Assembly (NCBI RefSeq): GCF_905147045.1
Contig: NC_065893.1
Span: 4,216,001 to 4,280,000 of the forward strand
DNA length: 64,000 nt
Source: Nymphalis io
Taxonomy: Eukaryota > Arthropoda > Insecta > Lepidoptera > Nymphalidae
Direction of reading: 5' to 3'
How positions within the stretch are numbered: the first letter of the stretch is position 1; each line of letters opens with the position of its first letter. The position numbers and the translations under genes are program-made. Below the pieces are notes generated by a model. The model made no database searches, had not been told where the DNA came from, and worked only from the letters and a program-made list of their open reading frames with translations. Below are positions 25,001 through 37,000 of the stretch, one piece after another.

Positions 25001-28000
25001 ATGCTCCATTTAAACATATTTCCGTTTTGAATGAATAAACAAGGTATGAGTACATTAAGGGAACATTACGATCCTTTACCCTTTGTGCGGTTCATTTGAG
25101 AACATACTGTTCGAAAAGGGCTTCCACTAGCCCTAGATAAATAAACATTATAATATAATGTAGAATACTAAGTACTATAAATATGTATATTGTCTATATT
25201 ATATGACTTGGTCAAAGTGAAATCATCTCATATCGTATCTACGTTTTAACAGATATACGACTTACCGAGGAGACCAGGACCCCGATCTCGGATATAAAGC
25301 CGAGATGGCCTAGTGGTAAGAACGCGTGAATCTTAACCGATGATCGTGGGTTCAAACCCGGGCAAGCACCACTGAATTTTCATGTGCTTAATTTGTGTTT
25401 ATAATTCATCTCGTGCTTAACGGTGAAGGAAAACATCGTGAGGAAACCTGCATGTGTCTAATTTCACTGAAATTCTGCCACATGTGTATTCCACCAACCC
25501 GCATTGGAACAGCGTGGTGGAATAAGCTCCAAACCTTCTCCTCAAAAAGGGAGAAGAGGCCTTTACTCCAGCAGTGGGACATACACAGGCTGTCACGGTT
25601 ACGGTTACGGAAAATAAACATAGGAATTAATAAGTAAACTGAGAATTACTGACAGACTAAGATGCTGAAAGACATGATGACTGGTGTGAAATCAATGCGT
25701 AGTTTTCATTTGTTTTATATCGTAGTATTAAATACAACATTGCTGTCATTCGTCGTGTTTTTACGTTTTCATAAATAAAGAACTACATATAGTATATATA
25801 CATATATATATACATAACACTGTTTAATTAAACGTAATTCGGATGATGTGATTTTGAATTTGGATAAATTATTTGGCGATACAGCGAAGTCAAGCCTTGC
25901 TATGTAATTGGCTCAGGCCTTTGTAGGTACTATTATCAGTGTGGCCGGTTGACGCAGAGATAATAGATTAAATTATAGGCAAAGGGACATACGTACTCTA
26001 AACAGGGCTCATCTGAAACATCTGTTTGACATTATTTATTATGTTTGACGATTTAACTATTACCATTAAAACTAATATTGATAAGACTTGAAAGTAAGGT
26101 TTAAATTTTTTTTATATCGGATTAAAAATTTGCGTACAGGTTGCAAGCCTGATAACAAATTTTTAATGTCATTATAAAATTCATATGCAATTTTCGTAAA
26201 CATTTTTTACAATATTTAGTTGTTAGTTTTTTTTTATTTACTTTTTAATCAATCATAAATAAGTGTTACATTTAATATAAATTGGCATTTCTAAACGAGT
26301 ATATCTTTTCCTTTTAATCCATTTTTTTTAAATTTGATAGCCTTGATGATATATTGTTTCTTTCTTTTTTACATTTTATTTATTTATATATTATGTATTT
26401 CTAATAAAATAATTACAGCAGCCCAGGATTTATGCCTAGACCTACAAGGCACCTGCCTGCTCCACCCAGGCAAACACATATAATTTAACTCTAACCGCTT
26501 CGAAATGGAGGGCTCAAATGTCACAGCACTATATAAAGGCCGTCCTCGATATAATACTCTTATATGGTTGATACTTAGTTTATAAGTTACTGTTGTAGCG
26601 AAAAGCTTATCGTGTCGACCTAAATACTGAATAAACTTTTGCAAGATAAAGATAACAGAGTTTTAGGAAGTGTAAAGAAGTTTATTGTTTAATCTCGTGG
26701 ATTAATTATGACGAGTTTTTTTTAGATAAATTAGGCAAACGCATGCATGATAACTGGAACCAGATTAGGTATGTGTTTTATAAAAAAATCGGCTGCCCGT
26801 CCCGACTTCGTTTGGGTTAAATAAGAATTTTATTCCGAGACGTTGTTTAACCAATTAGATATAAATTTTCGCAAGCTAATCATTTCGATCGTACTATGCT
26901 AAATCTTCGCACACGCCCCGCTTTTTTATTCACAAGTTTATTTAAATATCTCGTAATATTAGAACCGATACGAAACTATAAACAAATATAATATGAAAGT
27001 TCCATAACATTCGGATTAGTGGTTTTAATCAAAATGATAAATGAAATCGGAAATAATAAACAACAAAACTTACCTCTTTATTAACCGACTGCTTAAAATG
27101 TATGTAATTTGTTCACGATTCATGTTTGTATGTACCCGAGTTTTTTTATATCACCATAACGTTTAAATGCTGAACTTTACCTGCCTTTTAGATGTATATG
27201 TTATCAGTTGCGTGTTTTAAATCCAAAATAATATTTTTTATAATATTAGTATGATTAAGTATCTTACACAGCACACGTGGCAGAAGTGTAAAATTTATAC
27301 GTCCGAAACGTTCACTTAAACTTTATACATGACATCAACACCAACATCAACGAACCGGTTGGCGTGGTTGGTGGATGCTTGCCTTTCACGCTGAAGGTTG
27401 TGGGTTCGATTCCCACCCAGGATAGATATTTGTGTGCAAGAACATATCTGTTTGTCTTGAGTCTGGGTGTAATTATCTATATAAGTATGTATTTACAAAA
27501 GAAAAATAGTATATGTAGTATGTCAGTTGTCTGGTTTACATAGTACAAGCTCTGTACAAGCTTAATTTGGGTTTAGATGGCCGTGTGTGAAAAATGTCGA
27601 AGGATATTATTATTATTATTATTATTTCGGTGAAACAATGACGTATGTTTAAGATAAATAAATAGAAATTTTAAATATTTTTCAAGAGCATTTGTTTCAA
27701 ATTAGTACCAATATTCAACTGTTTTCGTCGCGGACACCATAACTTGCGGCATAACAGACACGAGAGTGATCCAATAAGGGTTTGGATTCTGCATCGTATC
27801 TACGAAACTCAAATCTTGTGTTACATACTTGTAATCATTATTCTAACATAACTTGTTTTTATATGATGCAAGATAGTTTTACAAGAACTAGATTAATATG
27901 GAATGATGATATAAAAACAACGAGTTTTATATGGTCACAAACCTTATATGTATGGCTTCTCCTAATAAAGCAGCGTATTATAAAAATACATATGGGAGTT

Positions 28001-31000
28001 ACAATTAGAACTACAATTTTAGACTTAGTCTTTTTTATATCAATTAATGTATAAATAATTCAGAAGTAAGTGTCTATTTTAATGAAATACAGCGCAGTCG
28101 GTTGTATACGTTCAGATATACATTTCGAATACTTAAAGATTAAACTGGTGGTAGAGCTTTGTGCAAGCTCGTCTGGGTAGGTACCACCCACTCATCAGAT
28201 ATTCTACCGTTAAACAGCAGTACTAGTTATTGTTGTGTTCTGGTTTGAAGGATGAGTGAGCCAGTGTAATCACAGGCACAAAGGAAATAAAATCTTAGTT
28301 CCCAAGGTTGATGGCGCATTGGCTATGTAAGCGATGGTTGACATTTCTTACAATGCCTATGTCTAAGGGCGTTTGGTGACCACTTACCATCAGGTGCTCA
28401 GGCCCATATGCTCGTCCGCCTTCCTATTCTATAAAAAAAAAACTTATATTTCATTAGTATGAGACAATAATAAATAATAATATTTATTATAATTAATGTT
28501 TAATTATAATAAATATTATTATATAAAATTATATTTTTTTAATAATTTATATTGTAAAGATTTAAGGAATTATAGAGCTATGGTTTATAAGAAATTATTA
28601 AAAAATAATAATTATGCACGTTGGCTTAAATCCCGTTTCAATTTTTAACCCATTTAAATGAATTTGAACTTTATATTGTTTTTCAAAAAGTCTTCTTTCA
28701 TGTGTGATTGGTAAAATTTAATATTTTAGGATTTTTCTTTTGTTAGACACACGAGTCGCTTCATTAATTAATTTGCCGCAGCAATGTTTTCATTCAATGT
28801 TTTAGAACAGCAAGTAAAATCGATTCTGATAATTATTATGAAATAAACATTTTTAAATACCTGTGTAATTATTGCGTACTAATTTAAAAAAAAATTATTT
28901 GTAATAATTAAAATTCGTTAATCAAATACTAAGAGTTATTTCGCTGTTATATATGGTAATATTATTTACATATCCGTGTATATATCGAGTGCTTACTTGA
29001 TCAAGATATATTTAGTTTAGAAACTGATTGGTAATAGTTGTAGGTATATTTTAAAGATAAGTCAAGTAACTTATATTCAATACTTGTTTCTAGACATAAA
29101 TGTTAATATTAATTATTAGTAATAACGAGCAAATTTCCATTTAAAATTATTTAAAGGACCGGTGAGAAGTATTTTAAGTAAATAATAATGATTGCCTTTG
29201 TTCATTTTATTTGAGTGATGTTTTTCGATAATTAAAATTACTGACGCAACTCATGATGATTGAAGGATTGAAAAGGGTTGAATTCTTCGCTTATTTGTAC
29301 GCTCTATTCGAACTATTATTATTATAACGAACATTTTTTGTAATTTTAAATGTAATAAAAAAATATATATTTTTATAATTTTTTATAAAATTAAATTAAA
29401 TGTAATAAATTAACCACTGTAATCTTATGTTCAATCATTTTCATGCTTTATTTTAAATCAATTATTTGGCTAAGTTAAAAGGTTGTTTTATAATTATAAG
29501 GTACATATCTATTTTAATTTGTGATATATTAGTTTAGATTAGATTTTGCAACAGTAACGATTGGTGTAGGAGAATACGGACATTTATATTTCAAATACTC
29601 AATACAGTAGCGTTATTTCAATCACTACCACCAATTCATCAGATGGTGTACTGCAAAACTTAGCATTGTTGTATTCCGGTTTGAAGGGTAACAACAGACA
29701 CATGACGCATTAGCGATGTATAGGATGGTTAATATTTCTAACAATTCCAATGTCTATGGGCGGTGTTGACCACTTACCATGTGAACCATTTTCTCGCCTA
29801 TCTATTAGATTAAAAATCTACGACATATATAGATACACGAATCAAAATAGCGTATCACAGTAAGTTGGTTTTCAACATTTTACAGTGAGATTCGAAGTAA
29901 GTTCATATATAGCACTGCTACGGTGTGTTTCGAGTTTGTCATAGAATAGCTCGACTGTACGCGATAAGATAAGATTCAAAGAACTTAACATTAAAAAATT
30001 TAGCTTATATATTATATTTTTATTAAAAAATAAACAAAAGTAATAACATAATTTATATTATCATTTATAATATCAATGAATATAAGTAAAATGATATTAA
30101 AGTCAACAAAATATTCAATAATTTATTTATTATTTATTTATTTTGGGAAACATACAGTAACATTGGTAAAAGCAATTATCCAATGAATATGAAATAAAAT
30201 TTAATATTTTTTATTTCACTCTATCATTTATATTGATGACTTAAGCAAGTAAGAGGATTTCAATTCAATCAATTTGCAACATCCATTCCGTTATTCATTT
30301 ATATGAATGCGCTACAATGTACTTTGAAATTAGCCTGTTTCGTTAAAAAGTATTATCTCATATAATATAACGTAGAAGGTGATAATTCAATTTACGAATA
30401 CTATCTTAGGCAGCTACTAAAGGCAAACTGATAAAATGAACAGGATTTAAGTCTAGTAATGATTACTCTGAGAGTAACATAATTATCTGCGTTATAAATA
30501 CTCCGTGTTCGGCTGAGTGCGGCGGTCCTTTGATGGTTTTTATCAACTCATAGCAGGATCGCAATTGACCTCCGGCTCAAGAACATTCAATCATCACATC
30601 CGAACTTGTATAAAAAGGCATTGTGCGTGCTTCAAATGAATCATGGCCTTAATTATCTGATTAATCATTAATCTGGGAACGTGGTACATACAAGAACGTA
30701 TTAGTTTTATTTTTTTAAATCCATTATGATTTTGATGAGGATGCATTTACAGTATAAAAGATTATACGATAATTAGCTTCAGGCTATTTTTAGTTGTACA
30801 TTAAATTGGTCATTAAAAAAACCTAAAATAACTGATGGGCGTTCATAGTTGCTACTCGATGTGACACTAGTGTAGTTAATATCGATAAAGGTTTTTAAAT
30901 CACCGCCGAATACTGAACAGTATATATATACAGATGATATTGTAATTAAAAAAATATAATTGTTTGCTAAAGTTGTCGTCGTTCAGATTCAAATTTATAA

Positions 31001-34000
31001 AAATATATTCTTTATATAGTAAAATATACCATTTATTGTGGTTTAAGAATCAAGTGAACAGTAGAGAAACAATAAAAATTTAAAGCTGCAAGCTTAACAA
31101 ACGCTACGAAATTAAACGCTTTTGACAAGAGTTTTTTGATGAAGTGTTTGTGAAAGCTGTTTTTAATTTTTTAAATAGCTCGTTTTTATGATTAATAAGT
31201 ATTAACATACTTATATCCAATATGAGGCAGCTCTTATAGAGTGTCTGCTCAAATGAGACGTCGGTGGTTAAAAAATGAGTGACAAATCCACACTTCTCCT
31301 TTTTTTTCTTTAAATTACATTAAACCAAGCAAATGTAGCGTATTCAATGAAATAATAATCTATAAATTTGGTTCACAAACTGCAAAATATCACTATATAC
31401 TTGTTAAATTAATTGGTTAAACCCAAACTCACTATGAAACGAGAACTTTAAAAAATAATATTAACACTAAAGAAAGATATAACATGCCTCGGGTTTTGAC
31501 CAGTAGAATATTATTTTTAAGTAACCTTTAAGATACATAATAGAGGTTTTTTCTTCTTAGACTGGGCTTAACCCACGACGGTGATGGAGAATGTGATGCA
31601 GACGAAATCCGCGGATCAGTGATGGCACCAACAGTTCTCGCAACACTACACAACTATGCCTGGTCCTCGTGTTCTAAGCAACAGTTCCATGAAAAATCGA
31701 AGTAAGTTCTACTTGCATTCCTAAATATATAAATTCATTTCGTAATATACTATTTAAGTATCTTGATATACATAATAAGATAATATAAAATAAATTTTAT
31801 GTCCAATAAAAACGTAAAAATCGAAGCGTTAATTTTAAATAGTAATTTTATAATTGTATATAACGTTTCTAGCGAGTTAACAACGTGCCACACAATTTGA
31901 TCATTAACTTAACGTTTCGTAAGAAAATTAATCAAGGAGATAATGTTGCGACATTATATTTTATTCTCAACGCGAGAAATGTAAACATTTTTCTGTACTT
32001 TTGTTTAGTATACTTCTCTTAGCCACCATTATAGCCCACCGAAAGTTTCATTCTTAAACTTGATTAGCACCGCGTGTTTATACTGATTTATTATTGTGCG
32101 CTTAACTGAGCGTTCAATGTATCGATGAATGAAGCTGAAGTATAAATTTCAAGTTTCTATATTATATCATATTTTACGTATTTTTTCTTTTGTATTGCTG
32201 AACTTATCTTTAAATGTGATCTGTTTATGGATTTAATAAGAATAATTATCATATCATAAGTAATTATCATAACATAAGTAATTATCATATTTTAAAAACT
32301 ATGCGTGTCTTTACTTGAAAACAAGAGTACACGAGTATGAGCCTTATACATGTATTATTTTTAATTTATTCAATTTATCCCTCGTCTCCCTGCACATTTA
32401 TCTATGTCTTTGAAACCCTTGATATCTGTATAAAGTTCGTTGCAAATAAAAACTTTTTTAATTAGTTCGTTCGGTGTCTGTCCTCTATCCAATTAATTGC
32501 GTATCCAATTGGCTGCAGTCCCCGTTTGATTTTTCTTTAACATTCGATTCTTATTTATGTGAGTTATTATGTTGTGTATATATAATACTAGTAGACGGAT
32601 GGGCAGGCAAATGGCCCACCTCATGGTAAGTGGTCACTACCGCCGATTTCTGGGCTGTTCCACCGTCGTATTATTCACTATTGTTAGATTTTATTAATTG
32701 ATTATTGAGTTAGAGATAATAATATTCACAGAAATAAAAATATACTTTTAAATAGTTTCGACTATTTTTTAATTATTGCTTATAACGTTAAACATGGAAG
32801 TTTTTGGTCATTGTCTTTTCGTAATCGATTATTATTTATTATTATAAATTTTAATATTTCGATGCTTTGAATTGATCATATTACCTATCTACAATTGAAG
32901 CGATTAAGCCAGATAGAAGAATAGTTAGATATAATAGTGAGTTAAATTTAAACTTTATTATATTTTTTTGATAACTATGTACAGGAAATGGTGGTGTCTT
33001 CACGAGCGCAGCCAGGACGAAGGCGTTGAGCTGGGAGGCGCTAAGGAGCTCTCGAATTACGTGTTTACTATGGACGAGCAGTGCCGGACTGAGTTCGGTG
33101 AAGGGTGAGATATAATATTAATGAGACATAAAACTTTAAACTCATAACAAAGTGATAAATTATACATATATTAAGATTTTTTTCTGTAACAATTACCGAG
33201 AAAAAAGGTTTACATTCAATCTAAATAAGCCAACTTTATACACACACCTTAAAATCTAAATTTTGCAAAATCCGTTCTTAGTGCATCTCCAACATTACTT
33301 ATCAAAAGTCTCCCTTTATTTTCAAGTGTATGTTCTGGAGTTTATGCTGTACGTAGATAGCAGTCAGGTATCATTGTCTTTTTATATACATCTAAGGTAT
33401 AGGTGAATATTTCAAATGGGCGTGGATAGCGAAATTCGAAAGTCCGGGAAAGCCTGGGCTAAACCTTAGGCTTGATTTCAAAAACAAAAATCTATTTTCC
33501 TAATCGGAAGCCATTAATTTCAATAACCCGCAGCATGGCTATATTACGACATCAGATATTTCATCTGACAGAACTTCCTCTTACACATGAAAGTTTGTCC
33601 GTGATGTGTTTTCACTACTGAGCAGAAGATGAATTAAATACAAATAATGAACGTGAAAATCAGTGCAAAGTTACAATCTGAAGTTGTTATATTCGGGTAA
33701 GAATGCTCTAATTAAACGCACCATTCGGTTATTTATGTTAAATAATTGTGAATTATTTATTTTAATTTGGAAATTTGTCCCGTGTCATAAAATTTTATAC
33801 AAGTACTTGTAATAGGGAGCGCGAAGAAGTGAATGACAAAGTTCTTGGGTTAGTGATGTTTGTATACTCGTGGGAAATAAACAAAAAGTACACGACACGT
33901 TTACTAAAGACGCCTTCGTAAACAAACGTTTTATTCGCTCACTGCGAAATAAACGTATCAAAACATTTATATTTAAAATCCCGTTGACGTTAAATTCACA

Positions 34001-37000
34001 CGTTTTATATTTAAATAAATATTGAATTCAACAGTAAACATGTACTAAATGTAGTACAAAGACTTTTGTTTTCGAAATAATAATGTAATATTTATTTATA
34101 TGCGCCCTTAAAAACAAAATGGAAAATCGTTTTGTTGTATAAGTGTTAATGGATAAATGACTGCCTTGTTGGTCCAGTGGCTAGATGTAAGACCGCAGAC
34201 CCGGAGATCCTGAGTTCAATTCCGAGGTCGGGCTATTAAAAAATATTGGGTTTTTCTGTCACAAAATTCTCAATAGTAGCATAGAGTCTGGAAGTTGGAA
34301 GTATGTACATTCTCGTGCCTCGGAAAGCACGTAAAGCCTTTGGTCCTGTGCCTGAACTCTTCGTTCGGTCATTTCGGATAACCGTCCCATCGGATTATGA
34401 GAGCTAGAGAAGAAAAAATGCACCTGTGTTTGCGCACTCACTTGTGCACTATAAATTGCGCAGTTGGCTAATCTCTCTTGAGATTGACTGCCGTGGTCGA
34501 AATCGGTCTGCAGGACATTATTAATGGGTATTATCATAAAATTTTTTTAGGCGTATTAAACACCCAATACAAAAGTGTTTAAAAATTGTAAGCCAGAAAA
34601 TGCTATTTAATGAAAACATAAATAACAAGAAAAATATATTGGGTATATAAAGATTTAATACACTTTTTAGAGATTAGATATTAGAGATTTTAAAGATTTA
34701 ATAAGCTTTTGGCCGTGTTTGTTGTATGTATTTTTTTCAGTAATTTAACTTATTTCATATAAAAAATGTGATGTGATATTCGTCACATATTCCTTTATTG
34801 ACAATATATTTATGTGAAGCCGACCGATAAGATTTAGAAGCGAGCAGACAGGACAAAATTTGATTTACGTTTTTATCGGAAACTGATAATCAATGCTGTT
34901 TAATCCGTCCATAGAATAATAGCAGCAAAAATAATAAAGACCGTGAATTGTCTCTATGCATTCGAATATCGACAGGTATTGACGATTTTTCCAATAATCG
35001 GCTTACACAGAACCAATGAGCAAGGCTTTGGAGAAACTACGTGAAATCCGAATGAAATTCCTATCCAATAATTGACTACAGTCGGTATCATTGGAATTTG
35101 TAGAACGTATACAGAAGTGAAATTTTAAAAAATCGACTTACGGCATTACGGAGATTTACGGAAAAAATTACATTAATTTTAAATAAATTAATAAATTAGA
35201 AAGTATGTGGCAGTAAATACTTTATATGGTAATCAAGAGCCAGTTTAAATAAAGGCATAAGATACAATTTTTTTTATATTCAGTGATCTCGGTGCATTTG
35301 CAGGGGGTAGATATACTTTAAATATATATTTGATTCATACGATTAATAATTCATAATGTACAGTTAGGTGTTATTAATTTATATGTATGTGCACAAAAAT
35401 AAATAGTCGAATATCGAACAAATATGCATATTACTTGAATAACTTATACCGTCCTAATTACCTTGGGCTACCAGCCCAATACCCAGTGTAACTACAGGCA
35501 CAAAGGACATAACATTTTAGTAATCAAGGTGCACCACTAGTTGCATTGACGATGTAAGTAACAGTAACAGCCTGTGAATGTCCCACTGCTGGCATAAGGC
35601 CTCCTCTCCTTTTTGAGGAGAAAGTTTGGAGCTTATTTTACCACGCTGCTCCAATGCGGGTTGGAGAAATACACATGTAGTAGAATTTCAGTGAAATTAG
35701 ACACACGCAGGTTTCCTCACGATGTTTTCCTTCACTGTCAAGCGCGAGATGAATTATAAACACAAATTAAGCACATGAAAATCAGTGGTGCTTGCCCGGG
35801 TTTGAACCCACAATCATCAGTTAAGATTCCCGCGTTCTAACCACTGGGCTATTTCTTGACGATGTAAAGAATATTTTATATTTTTTAGAGTTCCAATGTC
35901 TACGGGCCGTAGTAGCCACTTACCGGCAGGCGTTTCATTTGTCAGTCTGTCTAACTATTATAAATTAAAAATCTAGCCCTATAAATACCCAACAAGTTTA
36001 TTTTAATAGTCTATGAATTTTTTAATTAAATCTTTTATATAATGAAAATATAAGTCACGCAAAAATAAGTAACTTCAGTGAAATTCAATGAAAAAATATC
36101 TGACTTTGAAGTGGATATACAATACATTTTATACAAGACTCTCTTAGTATATAGATGAAACATATGCGGTGCTTTATATACATAATTTCAAATTTTCTGA
36201 ATAAAATTATTCGCAACTAAAAGTTGTCTACATTCATTTGAAACTTTATAATCAGCTTAGTTACCGAAGCCACAATAGCTTTTGAGTTTCTGATCGCCAC
36301 TTGCCGACCGAGCTTTGTTTATTGATTAAATTCTTGACTTCAATTAATTGAATTACATTATTATTAATAGATATATTAATATTAATAATCAGTATTATAA
36401 TTAAATGTTAATATTATCTTCTAATTAATTATATTATTATTACTCATAGGTGACTCATTCAAATCAAAATCAACAGCCAATCGTTGTCCACTGCTGAACA
36501 TAGGCCTCTCCCAAGGTGCGCCAAAGCTCCCTGTCCTCCGCCTTCCGCATCCAGTTGGTGCCCGCCACCTTCTTAAGGTCGTCGGTCCACCTGGCTGGAG
36601 GGCGCCCTACGCTGCGCTTGCCGATTCGCGGTCTCCACTCTAGGACTCGTCTGCTCCAACGGCCATCGGTCCTACGACATACGTGACCAGCCCACTGCCA
36701 CTTCAGCCTGCTAATTTTGCAAGCTATGTCGGTGACTCCGGTTCTTTTCCGGATAATCTCATTTCTGATCTTATCCTTCAAAGATACTCCGAGCATAGCT
36801 CGCTCCATAGCACGCTGAGCGACTTTGAATTTGTGGACTAGTCCCGCAGTTAGTGTCCACGTTTCGGCACCGTATGTCATGGCAGGTAAGACGCATTGGT
36901 TGAAGACTTTCGTCTTCAAACATTGCGGTATAGACGACTTGAGGACTTGACGAAGGTTGCCAAATGCTGCCCATCCCAAGCGAATTCTTCGATCGGCTTC

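Larger units (their letters stand above)
18084..31560. other. ADAMTS intron 4 (13.5 kb), rich in SINEs
   Basis: This is the largest intron. It holds SINE copies of families A, B, C and D, a Jockey/CR1-type LINE 3' fragment and several hairpins (all listed separately). Less AT-rich islands without an assigned feature lie at 24060-24200, 26400-26560 and 30490-30640. No coding exon of another gene was recognised. Confidence 0.7.

Noticed and set aside
25299..25372. tRNA gene at the head of the family A SINE (and at the heads of families C and D)
   Set aside because: The head has boxes A and B but no full cloverleaf with a proper acceptor stem, and it is followed by a SINE body.
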